A stretch of DNA of 63,963 nt. It comes from Chloroflexota bacterium (lineage in GTDB: Bacteria; Chloroflexota; UBA6077; CF-72). Positions 25,745 to 34,019 of this stretch are shown here, piece by piece. The DNA lies in NCBI GenBank assembly GCA_019239775.1, contig JAFAZN010000310.1:1-63963 (forward strand), written 5' to 3'. Numbering within the stretch: position 1 is the first letter of the stretch; each line of letters opens with the position of its first letter. A model generated the notes under the pieces. That model saw only the letters and a list, made by a program, of their open reading frames with translations. It was not told the DNA's origin and did not search any database. The position numbers and the translations under genes are program-made.

Positions 25745-28462
25745 GTGGCGGAGCGTGGCGTCGACTTCAGCATAGAGACGGTCCACGCGCCACTCACGGC
25801 CGAGAATCTGTCGGAGGTATACGCGGCCATTGAGACGGCCGATGTCGTGCTGGTGGTCATCAGTCCTGATGCGATGGCCTCCGACATGTGCCGGCTCCAG
25901 GTCACGCATGCCAGTCGGCGAAACAAACGTCTGGTGCCGGTCATCTATCGCGACGTGGACGTGAACTCCGTACCCGCGGATCTGGCCCGGCTGAACTGGA
26001 TCTTCCTGCGTCAGCAAGATTCGGGCTCACTTGGTTTCGACGCTCTCATCGAGTCGATCAACCTGGACCTGGAGTGGCTCCATGCGCATACGCGCCTGCT
26101 CGTGCGCGCCCTGGAATGGCAACGCACTGGCGCTTCGCCGAGTCTGTTGTTGCGCGGCGGTGACTTGCGGGAGATGGAGCAAAGTCTGCGTCGGGCTGAG
26201 ACCGCGCAGCCACCCGCATCAGCTCTCCAGTTGGAGTACGTTCAGGCCAGTCGAGAAGCAGCCGCGATTAGCCGCTGCTTCTGGCGTGGCGCACTGTCGA
26301 GCATCGGGGTAGGCCTTGTCTGGGCTGCGAGCTTTGTGCCGATCGCCATCAATCTGGTGCAGCAAGTCGCGCCGGATTCTTCCGCCCTGCAACTTGCAGG
26401 CGAAATTATCGTCCCATTGTTCGCGGGTACCGTGGCGGCGAGCATCTTCGCAATCGCCAGTTTCGGAGCATTGCTCCTCGAAAGGCACCTGACTGGCTCG
26501 GCGATCTGGCGACTCCAGCTGCCGATTCTCGTCGGCGCGCTGGGAGCTGTCACTCTGGGTAGCGCCGCCGGATTCCAGGTCCCGTTGGCGCTGTACGGCT
26601 CGAAAATTCCCGTGGATCTGCCGCTCGCCGTTGAAATCGGTCTCCTGCTGAGCGCCGGACTGGGTACGGCCATCCTGCAGAGTCTCGTGCTTGAAGGAAT
26701 GCTGTTCAGCATGCGGCGCGTACGCGTTCGCCGCTTGACAACTGCCCGGCTTAGGCAACCTGCGCGAGCTGCCACGCGGCTTGTACTTCCGGTGGTCGCC
26801 GGTCTGTGCAGCGCGGCCGTCGCCCTTGGGCTCTTCCAGCTCAGCACCGCGAACGTGCTGACCTTTTTTGGCCACCCGGCAGACTTGTTCACAGCAGCCG
26901 TGTTGTCGGTGGTTCTCGTTGTTGGCGTATCAGCGCTGGTAGATCGCGAGCCGTATCACACGCTTCAACTCTCCAGCAGCACCGTCTCGCAAGAGCCTGT
27001 TGCCGAGGATCGGCGAACCGCGGCTGCACGCGTGTTCATCTCATATTCGCGCAAAGACGCGGCATTCGTCCGGAGTTTGCACGCCGCCTTGCTCGAGCGC
27101 GGACTTGAAGCATGGGTCGACTGGGAAGGTATTCCCTTAACCGCCGACTTCTTGCAGGAGATTTATGCCGCCATCGAAGGGAGCGATGCGTTCGTCTTCA
27201 TCGTCAGCCCTGATTCGGTGACATCCGAGGTATGCGGCCTCGAACTTGCGCACGCGGAGGAACAGCACAAGCGCATCGTGCCGGTGGTCTATCGCGCGGT
27301 CGAGGCCGACGCCGCGCCGGAGCCGCTTCGAAACGTTGAGCCGGTTGTGCTGGCGGCACGCTCGGATCTTTCCGACGCGCTCGCTCACCTGTGCGAAGCA
27401 GTTTCGCGCGACTTGGTCTGGGTGCAACTGCATACGCGGGTGCTCACCCGGGCAATCGAGTGGCAGCGCAAGCTGCGGCAAGAGAGCTTCTTGCTTGCGG
27501 GCCAAACATTACACGAGGTGGAGAGCGTCTTCCGGGCGGATCGCCATATCACCATCGATCCATCTCCGACCAGCCTGCAGGTCGAATACTTGCTACAAAG
27601 CTGGTGGGCTGCGGTCCACCGCCAGGTGCGCTCGCGCGCGTGGCTTCTCTCAGTCGCGTTTGGTGGTTTGTGCGCCTTGCTGGTGGTGCTGCCGCTCGTG
27701 CCAGCGCGCAATTTTTCGTCGGGTGCCCTCGTCTTTATCGGGGTCGCGACCGGCATTGGGGCAAGTGTCTGTCGCGGCTTGTTGGCCGGTGCGATGGCGC
27801 TGGAGCGGCGGCGCAAGGTCGAGTACGCCACGCGTGAGCGCCGCTTCCCGGTGGCCATCGTCGTGCTGATCGCGACGATGGCCGGTTGTGGGAGTTTGAT
27901 CGCGATGGGCCTGTACATCGTCGGAGTGCCTGAATTCGAGGCGCTCGTGTATCGTCCGCTGGGCGCCATTATTGCGAGCGTTGTGGCCGCTGGAGCGGCG
28001 GTCATGCTGGTCCGGCTCGTCCTGCTGCCATACCGGCGCCTCAGCACGTTCCATATCGTGGGCGATAGCGGTCACCTGCTAGAGGTTCGGCGGCGTGGCT
28101 CGCTCAAGCGTTTTGGTGTGGTGTTGCTCGTACTAGGCGCACTCGAGGTCGGCTGGGCTGCGCGGTCGGGACTTGTTCCAGTCAGCATGCTGGTGGTGGC
28201 GTTCGGTGTATCGGGCGCCTGCCTTGGGCTGGCCGCCTTTATTCACGCGCGGTCTCGGCACACGCATGGCCCAGCCGTAGCTTCATCCGTTGCCGGAGTT
28301 GTCGCCGGTGGTGTCTTCGGCGTTGGCGGCTGCGCAGTGCTCCTACCGCCCATATCGCTGATCATCCTGCTGCCTGGCGTCCTGAACATTGTCGCCACAA
28401 CGCTCGCAGCGGCTGTAGCCGCCGCGAGCGTGCTTGTCCTGGAGCCAAAAGCAAGACGTTAA
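25745..28462 (+). CDS. Duplicated TIR-membrane protein (TIR-TM-TIR-TM), N-terminus apparently damaged
   Basis: About 905 residues from a GTG at 25745, but this start removes the first strand and helix of the TIR domain. That part is encoded at 25673-25744 (TRVFVCHSPEDGAFLD) in the same frame, right after the TAG of the preceding gene, with no ATG, GTG or TTG available. The protein is an internal duplication: TIR, a helical extension (LxWxxxHTRLLVRALEW), then about four membrane helices, twice. In TIR-2 the NADase Glu is present (VCGLELAHA, residue 500); in TIR-1 the equivalent residue is Gln52 (MCRLQVTHA), so TIR-1 is probably inactive. It is the likely effector of the operon. Confidence 0.85.
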   Translation: MAERGVDFSIETVHAPLTAENLSEVYAAIETADVVLVVISPDAMASDMCRLQVTHASRRNKRLVPVIYRDVDVNSVPADLARLNWIFLRQQDSGSLGFDALIESINLDLEWLHAHTRLLVRALEWQRTGASPSLLLRGGDLREMEQSLRRAETAQPPASALQLEYVQASREAAAISRCFWRGALSSIGVGLVWAASFVPIAINLVQQVAPDSSALQLAGEIIVPLFAGTVAASIFAIASFGALLLERHLTGSAIWRLQLPILVGALGAVTLGSAAGFQVPLALYGSKIPVDLPLAVEIGLLLSAGLGTAILQSLVLEGMLFSMRRVRVRRLTTARLRQPARAATRLVLPVVAGLCSAAVALGLFQLSTANVLTFFGHPADLFTAAVLSVVLVVGVSALVDREPYHTLQLSSSTVSQEPVAEDRRTAAARVFISYSRKDAAFVRSLHAALLERGLEAWVDWEGIPLTADFLQEIYAAIEGSDAFVFIVSPDSVTSEVCGLELAHAEEQHKRIVPVVYRAVEADAAPEPLRNVEPVVLAARSDLSDALAHLCEAVSRDLVWVQLHTRVLTRAIEWQRKLRQESFLLAGQTLHEVESVFRADRHITIDPSPTSLQVEYLLQSWWAAVHRQVRSRAWLLSVAFGGLCALLVVLPLVPARNFSSGALVFIGVATGIGASVCRGLLAGAMALERRRKVEYATRERRFPVAIVVLIATMAGCGSLIAMGLYIVGVPEFEALVYRPLGAIIASVVAAGAAVMLVRLVLLPYRRLSTFHIVGDSGHLLEVRRRGSLKRFGVVLLVLGALEVGWAARSGLVPVSMLVVAFGVSGACLGLAAFIHARSRHTHGPAVASSVAGVVAGGVFGVGGCAVLLPPISLIILLPGVLNIVATTLAAAVAAASVLVLEPKARR

Positions 28463-28469
28463 CTGGACG

Positions 28470-30314
28470 TTATGCGGGCACCATCTCCGCGAATTGTTGT
28501 TGGTACAGGCTGAAGTAGTGGCCGCGCTGGCGGAGGAGACTCTGGTGCGTACCGCGCTCGATCACGCGGCCTCCATCAAGCACGAGCACCTGGTCCGCGG
28601 CGCGGATGGTGGACAGCCGGTGCGCAATCACCAGCGACGTGCGACCTGCCAGCAATTTTCCGAGAGCCTGCTGCACCAGCAATTCTGTCTGGGAATCGAT
28701 GTTGGAGGTGGCCTCGTCCAGGATCAATACGCGTGGATTTGCCAGAACCGCCCGTGCAATAGCGATGAGCTGGCGTTGGCCGAGCGATAAATTGGCCGCA
28801 CGCTCCAGGACGGGAGTCTCGTAGCCGAGCTGCATACGCATGATGAACTCGTGCGCATTCGCGACCTTGGCCGCGGCCACGACCTCGTCATCCGACGCTA
28901 GCGGTCGGCCGTAGCGGATGTTGTCGGCGATGGTGCCCGAAAACAGGAAATTGTCCTGCAGCACCAGTCCGATGGATTCGCGCAGCGTCTTGAACGAGAG
29001 GTCGCGCAAATCGTCACCATCCAGCAGAATCGCACCTTCAACCGGATCGTAGAAACGGCACAGCAAGGAGGCGATGGTGGTCTTGCCCGCGCCCGTGTGC
29101 CCCACCAGAGCGATCATCTCGCCCGGATCGGCGTGGAAGCTCACGTCCTCCAGCACTGGCTCGCGGCCATAGGAGAACGTGACGTCGCGGAATTCCACCT
29201 CGCCGCGAACGCGCGGAAGCGTGATCGGGGTGGGGGACTCCTCGATGGTAACCTTTTCGTCCATCAGCTCGAACACCTTCTCCGCCGCGGCGGTCGCCGC
29301 CTGGAGCTGGTTGTAGAACTGCGTCAACGTGCGGATTGGCTGGAAAAAGCGCGTGATGTACGCGAGAAACGCCACCAGGATACCGAGAGTCACTTCGTTG
29401 TTGACCATCAGCCAGCCGCCATAGGCAATCACCGCCACCGTGGCAGCCGCGTTGCATAGCTCCACGATCGGGAGCAGCATCGAAGACAGCGTGTTGGCCG
29501 AGATGTTGGCGACGCGATTTTCCTCGTTGATCTTGTCGAATTGCTCCTGGCTGGAATCCTCGCGCGCGAATGCTTGCACCACGCGGACTCCGGCAAACGA
29601 CTCCGCGAATTCACCGGTCAAAACGGCAACTGTCACGCGCGAACGGCGATACGCAACTTTCGCCTTTTCGGTGAAGATCCAGACCGCGATGGACAGCAAT
29701 GGCATGACCGCGAATGTCACCAGCGCAAGCCGCGGGGCCAACGCAACCATGGCCGCGACCGTGAACACCAGCGTGAGCACATCGCTCAACGCCTGGATGA
29801 TGCCGTTGCTCAGCAGCTCGTTGACCGTCTGCACGTCGTTGATCACGCGCGAGACCACAACGCCCGCTGGAGTTCGGTCGAAGTACTGCAGCGGCAGCCG
29901 CTGAATGTGGCGCACCATATCGCCGCGCATCACCTGGAGCAGCCGCTGTCCGACAACAGTCATGACCTGGAACTGGGCCCAGTTGGTGGCGAACCCACCG
30001 AAGTACGCGACGATGGTAAGACCGAGATACACGGTCATACCACTGATATCGCCCTTGGAAATGTGGTCGTCGATGGCGACCTTGGTCCAGATTGGGCCGA
30101 TGGTCATCAGCGCTGCCTGCGCCAGCGTCATGAGCAGCGCGAACGCTACGCTCCACTTGTAGGGCTTGACGTATGCCAGCGCGCGGCGCGTGACGTGCGA
30201 GTTGTAGACGGCGCCGTCGACGTCGGCGACGTTCGCGAGCATGCCCGGGCCCATGCCGCGATTCAGTCCGCCGCCAAAGCCGCCGCCTCCGCCACCTCCA
30301 CCGCCATGCATCAT
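28470..30314 (-). CDS. ABC exporter half-transporter with poly-Gly N-terminus
   Basis: A 614-residue MsbA/LmrA-type exporter half. I place the start at the ATG at 30314, preceded by AAGGAGAG; the frame is open further upstream but not protein-like. A nine-glycine run (MMHGGGGG...) opens a flexible cytosolic tail before six membrane helices. The NBD shows Walker A GHTGAGKTT, signature LSLGQRQL (LSGGQ changed to LSLGQ), Walker B RVLILDEATSNID and switch His in VIAHRLS. It lies behind another half-transporter and a MarR regulator on the same strand, suggesting a heterodimeric multidrug or lipid exporter under MarR control. Convergent with the TIR gene, 7 bases apart. Confidence 0.92.
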   Translation of the reverse strand: MMHGGGGGGGGGFGGGLNRGMGPGMLANVADVDGAVYNSHVTRRALAYVKPYKWSVAFALLMTLAQAALMTIGPIWTKVAIDDHISKGDISGMTVYLGLTIVAYFGGFATNWAQFQVMTVVGQRLLQVMRGDMVRHIQRLPLQYFDRTPAGVVVSRVINDVQTVNELLSNGIIQALSDVLTLVFTVAAMVALAPRLALVTFAVMPLLSIAVWIFTEKAKVAYRRSRVTVAVLTGEFAESFAGVRVVQAFAREDSSQEQFDKINEENRVANISANTLSSMLLPIVELCNAAATVAVIAYGGWLMVNNEVTLGILVAFLAYITRFFQPIRTLTQFYNQLQAATAAAEKVFELMDEKVTIEESPTPITLPRVRGEVEFRDVTFSYGREPVLEDVSFHADPGEMIALVGHTGAGKTTIASLLCRFYDPVEGAILLDGDDLRDLSFKTLRESIGLVLQDNFLFSGTIADNIRYGRPLASDDEVVAAAKVANAHEFIMRMQLGYETPVLERAANLSLGQRQLIAIARAVLANPRVLILDEATSNIDSQTELLVQQALGKLLAGRTSLVIAHRLSTIRAADQVLVLDGGRVIERGTHQSLLRQRGHYFSLYQQQFAEMVPA

Positions 30315-30372
30315 GGGCGCTCTCCTTCCGTCCGAAACCGCTGAGGCACGAACGCCGAGAACGGAAAAGAAA

Positions 30373-32175
30373 TCATGAGACGAGCTCCTTTTCAGAGAAG
30401 AACCCGTCCGAGTCATACAGACCGTTGGTATCGCGCGGCGCGGCCAGCTCGTCAGGTTCGGCGAGCTGACTCGCGTGGATGTCTCGGTACACCTTGCTGG
30501 ACTCCAGAAGCTCCTCGTGCGTACCGCTGTCAACCAGCCGCCCATTCTTGAGCACCAGGATCAGATCAGCCGCGCGCACCGTGGAAAGACGATGGGCAAT
30601 AACGAACGTCGTCCGTCCCCGCATGAGATCTTCCAGTGCGGCGCGGATCAGGCGTTCGGTGGCCGCGTCGACGGCCGAGGTGAACTCGTCGAGGATCAGG
30701 ATCTTGGGGTCCATCAATAACGCGCGCGCAATCGCCACGCGCTGCTTCTGTCCGCCGGACAGGGAAACGCCGCGTTCGCCGACGCGTGTGTCGTAGCCCT
30801 CGGGCAGGCGGCTGATGAACTCCTCCGCGCGGGCCATACCTGCCGCCCAGTCGATGTCTTCATCGGTGGCGTCGGCTTTGCCGAAGGCAATGTTCTCGCG
30901 GATGGAACCAGAGAACAGCGTGGTTTCCTGCATCACGATGCCGATCTGTCGGCGGAGTGAATTGAGATTCACGTCGCGCACGTCGATGCCGTCGATCAAC
31001 ACATGACCGTCGCTGACGTCATAGAAGCGCGGAATCAGGTTGGCGACGGTTGTCTTGCCCGATCCGGTGGCGCCGACGAGCGCGATGGTGTGGCCCGGCT
31101 CGACTTTGAAGCAGACGTCTTCCAGCACCGCCCGCCCCGGGTGGTACTCGCACGTAACGTGGTCGAACTCTACTTCACCACGGATCGAGTCCATGTCAAT
31201 CGCATCTGGCGGACTGGACACGTCGATGGGCGTATCTAATACCTCCACGATGCGTTCCGACGAGGCTGCCGCACGCGAGGCCATCGACATCAAGAAGCCG
31301 CCCTGGCGTACCGGTCCCACGATTTGCAGCAAGTACGCATAGAAGGCCACCAGCTCGCCGATCGTGAGTTGGTTGCCAATCACCAGCAAACCTGCCACCC
31401 ACAACATCACGATGGTGGCGGCGTTGGCGATGAAGTTCAGCAGCGGCGTGTTGAACGATTGGAGCCGCGTCGCATCGAAGTAGCGCTGGTACAGTCGCTC
31501 GTTCTCGTTATCGAAGCGCTCGATCTCACGCTGCTCCTGTCCGAAGGCCTTCACCACACGCGCGCCGGCAGCGTTGTCCTGCACCAACGTGGAAACGACC
31601 GCTACCTGGTCCTGAATAGCTCGGAACAGCGGCCGCATCGAGCGACTGAACCAGGCGGCACGCCAGTACAGCAGTGGCAGGATCAGGATCGACAGCAGCG
31701 CGAGCTTCCAGTTCATCGAGATCAACGCCACCGCGACGCCAACCACCAGCAGCACCAGGTTGAAGATCATCAGCATGCCGCGGCCGGTGAAGTTCTTGAG
31801 CTGCTCGACGTCGGACATGGAGCGCGTCAACAGGTCGCCGGTCTGAGCCTGGTCGTGGAAGCTGAACGAGAGCTGCTGGACGTGTTTGTAGAGGGCGCGC
31901 CGCAGCTGGTAGCTGCCACCCTGCGCTGCGGTTTCTCCGAGATAGTTCTGGCCAAAGGCGCACAGGCCGCGCAGCGCACTGGCAACCACGATCATGACGC
32001 TGAGGAACACCAGGCGGGCAACGTCCTGCCGCACGACGCCTTCGTCCACCGCGGTGCCGATCAGACTGGGGACGGCAAGGTTGAAGAACGCGTTGCCAAT
32101 GACGGCGATATAACCGAAGACCAGCAGCAGGCGATACTTCTTGAAGTAGGGCGCAACGCGCAGGAGGGTTTTCAT
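30373..32175 (-). CDS. ABC exporter half-transporter
   Basis: A 600-residue exporter half with six membrane helices (about residues 15-320). It has a consensus NBD: Walker A GATGSGKTT, signature LSGGQKQR, Walker B ILILDEFTSAVD, and switch His in VIAHRLS. The first half starts at an ATG overlapping the MarR stop by ATGA; the second half (28470-30314) follows after 58 bases. The two NBDs differ: this one has LSGGQ while its partner has LSLGQ, consistent with one canonical and one altered site in a heterodimer. The substrate is unknown; drug efflux is typical for MarR-linked pairs. Confidence 0.92.
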   Translation of the reverse strand: MKTLLRVAPYFKKYRLLLVFGYIAVIGNAFFNLAVPSLIGTAVDEGVVRQDVARLVFLSVMIVVASALRGLCAFGQNYLGETAAQGGSYQLRRALYKHVQQLSFSFHDQAQTGDLLTRSMSDVEQLKNFTGRGMLMIFNLVLLVVGVAVALISMNWKLALLSILILPLLYWRAAWFSRSMRPLFRAIQDQVAVVSTLVQDNAAGARVVKAFGQEQREIERFDNENERLYQRYFDATRLQSFNTPLLNFIANAATIVMLWVAGLLVIGNQLTIGELVAFYAYLLQIVGPVRQGGFLMSMASRAAASSERIVEVLDTPIDVSSPPDAIDMDSIRGEVEFDHVTCEYHPGRAVLEDVCFKVEPGHTIALVGATGSGKTTVANLIPRFYDVSDGHVLIDGIDVRDVNLNSLRRQIGIVMQETTLFSGSIRENIAFGKADATDEDIDWAAGMARAEEFISRLPEGYDTRVGERGVSLSGGQKQRVAIARALLMDPKILILDEFTSAVDAATERLIRAALEDLMRGRTTFVIAHRLSTVRAADLILVLKNGRLVDSGTHEELLESSKVYRDIHASQLAEPDELAAPRDTNGLYDSDGFFSEKELVS

Positions 32176-32639
32176 TGGGCGGCCACGCCCGGGTGGGAGA
32201 TGGCCTTGGCGAGGCGCTTCATCGCCGGAATGGCCGCTTCAAGCTGCTGGCGGTCCGCCTCGTCCAGGGTGGCCAGGGCGCGGTCGATCGTTTGCTCGCG
32301 CGCGTTGCCGAGCTGGGTGACCCATTCGCTCGCCGACGGGGTCAGGCGCAGGCAGGCCGCCCGACCATCCAACGGATCCGCGGCGCGCTCCAGCAGGCCC
32401 GAGCGCGTGAGCTGGCGGACCAACGTGCTGACCGAGTTGGAGGCGATGCCTAGCTCGGCCGCCGCGTCGTTGACGCGAATGCCAGGACGGCGGTCCACTA
32501 GCCGCAACAGGTCGCCTTCGGAATGGGTGATGTCGAGTGCTTCGCGCGCAGCGCGCGTGTGATAACGGAGGCCGCGACCGACGCGGCTGAGGACTTTGGC
32601 CAGCTCAACCGTCAGGCCCGTAGATTGCGTGATGACCAT
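32172..32639 (-). CDS. MarR-family transcriptional regulator
   Basis: About 155 residues from the ATG at 32639, with the winged helix in RPGIRVNDAAAELGIASNSVSTLVRQLTRSGL and the wing DPLDGRAACLRLT. An ATG 27 bases upstream is also in frame. The stop overlaps the first ABC gene by four bases. A palindrome with eight-base arms overlaps its start codon (32638-32660), the usual arrangement for MarR autorepression. It likely represses the exporter pair until a toxic ligand binds. Confidence 0.9.
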   Translation of the reverse strand: MVITQSTGLTVELAKVLSRVGRGLRYHTRAAREALDITHSEGDLLRLVDRRPGIRVNDAAAELGIASNSVSTLVRQLTRSGLLERAADPLDGRAACLRLTPSASEWVTQLGNAREQTIDRALATLDEADRQQLEAAIPAMKRLAKAISHPGVAAQ

Positions 32640-32660
32640 ATCTCTCTGCGACAGAGATAT
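32638..32660. promoter_or_regulatory. Probable MarR operator overlapping the marR start codon
   Basis: An inverted repeat with perfect eight-base arms ATATCTCT and AGAGATAT around a seven-base spacer. It covers the start codon and ribosome binding site of the MarR gene and lies between it and the divergent lipoprotein gene at 32712. MarR proteins typically bind such 16-24 base palindromes. Confidence 0.65.
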
Positions 32661-32711
32661 TAGCACGCACGCTGCCTCGCGGGTACGGGGGATAGACTGG
32701 GAGATGGTCTG

Positions 32712-33842
32712 ATGATCCGTCCATTCCGCGTGGCAGTGGTCTTTCTGTGGTTAGCCGCGGCCTGCTCCGCGCCCGCGGCGGCACCACCCACGAGCGCGCC
32801 GGCCTCAGGCACCTCCGCGCCAGCGTCCGCGGCACAGCCCACGGGCGCAGCAGCCGCAGGCGTCCAGGCCTCAGGCACCTCCGCGCCAGCGCCCGCGGCA
32901 CAGCCCACGAGCGCGGCGGCGCAGCCCACCGGTGCGGCGCAGCCAGTGACCGTGGTGTGGACCGCCGTCACCGGCGCCAACGGTCCGCTGTGGACCGCCT
33001 ACGAAGAGGGCTATTTCAAGCAGGAAGGCCTGGACGTCACCCTGACGCACATCGCCAGCACCTCGCGCGCCATCGCCGCGGTACTCGCCAACGAGGCGCA
33101 GTTCGCCAATACCGATCCGAGCTCACTGGTCTCGGCGGACGTCGAGGGTGGCGACATGCGCCTGGTGATCGGACTGACCAATCGCCTGGTGTTCTCGGTG
33201 ATGGCGCAATCCAGCGTGGGCTCAGGCCCAGAGTTGAAGGGCAAGAAGCTGGGCATCACCCGCGCGGGATCCTCCACCTACACCGCGGCGCTGCAGGCGC
33301 TCAAGTTGTGGAACTTGCAGCCTGACTCAGATGTGGCGCTGATTCCGCTCCAGGAGGTGCCCTCCATCCTGGCAGGTTTGCAGGCGGGTCAGGTCGATGC
33401 GGGCGTGGTCTCTCCGCCAACCAGCATCCAGGCCAAGAACGCCGGCTTCAAAGAGCTGGTGGACCTGGCGGTGGATGGTCCGGCATTTCCGTCGGTCGGT
33501 GTCTCGACCACCGCTTCGTTCATCAGCAGTCATCGAGACGTGGTGCAGAAGTTCGTGCGCGGCTACGCCATGGGCCTTAAACGCTTCAAAACGGACAAGC
33601 AGGCCGGCATGAACGACATGAACAAATACCTGGAGCTGGACGACCAGGCCGTCGTCGAGCAGAGCTGGCAGGACTTCGTGAAGTACCTGGCCGATCCGCC
33701 CGAGATCCCAGAGGCGGGAATGCAAGCGGTCATCGCCGACACAGCCACCGCTTCGCCCAAAGCCGCCGGCACCCAGCCGAGCGATTACATGGATCCGAGC
33801 TTCGTCAAAGAGCTGGAGCAGTCCGGCGCGTTCAACAACTGA
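32712..33842 (+). CDS. NMT1/TauA-like ABC substrate-binding lipoprotein
   Basis: A 376-residue lipoprotein with signal peptide and lipobox LAAAC (acylated Cys18). An Ala/Pro/Thr/Ser-rich tether follows (to about residue 76). The binding domain belongs to the NMT1/TauA/SsuA class (GPLWTAYEEGYFKQEGLDV, LKGKKLGITRAGSST, QAGQVDAGVVSPP). Such proteins deliver thiamine precursors, sulfonates, nitrate or aromatic acids to an importer. No permease or ATPase is adjacent. The tether contains a near-exact duplicated DNA segment. It is divergent from the MarR gene, sharing its control region. A related lipoprotein begins at 63316. Confidence 0.87.
   Translation: MIRPFRVAVVFLWLAAACSAPAAAPPTSAPASGTSAPASAAQPTGAAAAGVQASGTSAPAPAAQPTSAAAQPTGAAQPVTVVWTAVTGANGPLWTAYEEGYFKQEGLDVTLTHIASTSRAIAAVLANEAQFANTDPSSLVSADVEGGDMRLVIGLTNRLVFSVMAQSSVGSGPELKGKKLGITRAGSSTYTAALQALKLWNLQPDSDVALIPLQEVPSILAGLQAGQVDAGVVSPPTSIQAKNAGFKELVDLAVDGPAFPSVGVSTTASFISSHRDVVQKFVRGYAMGLKRFKTDKQAGMNDMNKYLELDDQAVVEQSWQDFVKYLADPPEIPEAGMQAVIADTATASPKAAGTQPSDYMDPSFVKELEQSGAFNN
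32801..32914 (+). repeat. Tandem repeat inside the lipoprotein tether
   Basis: Two copies of about 46 bases with a 66-base offset, both starting GGCCTCAGGCACCTCCGCGC (32801 and 32867), encoding SGTSAPASAAQPT and SGTSAPAPAAQPT. The copies differ at only a few bases, so the duplication looks recent and the tether length may vary between strains. Confidence 0.7.
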
Positions 33843-33867
33843 TCAATAAGAGGTCTATCAAAACGTA

Positions 33868-33928
33868 CTTCCTGGTTTGGTCTTCACACAAGTAGAGGTC
33901 CAGGATCCTTCCTGGTTTTGGTCTTCAT
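33868..33928. repeat. Imperfect direct repeat pair in the 33843-34019 intergenic region
   Basis: CTTCCTGGTTTGGTCTTCAC at 33868-33887 recurs as CTTCCTGGTTTTGGTCTTCA at 33908-33927, with a 40-base period. The inverted core CCAAAACCAGG is shared with the repeat pair at 952-1000. No gene is visible in 33843-34019. This could be a decayed mobile-element end. Confidence 0.45.
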
Positions 33929-33946
33929 ACTGTGTATGACGCTCGG
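33923..33946. repeat. Dispersed intergenic repeat, copy 1
   Basis: The stretch ACTGTGTATGACGCTCGG (33929-33946), preceded by CTTC, is matched at 53840-53861 by ACTGCGTATGGCGCTCGG preceded by CTTC. Two substitutions and one two-base gap separate the copies, both in intergenic DNA. Confidence 0.35.
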
Positions 33947-34019
33947 GAGGTATGCTGCGAACCTTCGCTACGCAGGGACAAATACTCTCAGAGAGAGAGC
34001 CAGAACAAGGCCAATGCGC

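Noticed and set aside
31324-32562. Long open frame (412 codons) on the + strand
   Set aside because: It is antisense to an ABC exporter and MarR gene with clear motifs; His/Gln/Asp-rich composition is typical of a GC-rich shadow frame.
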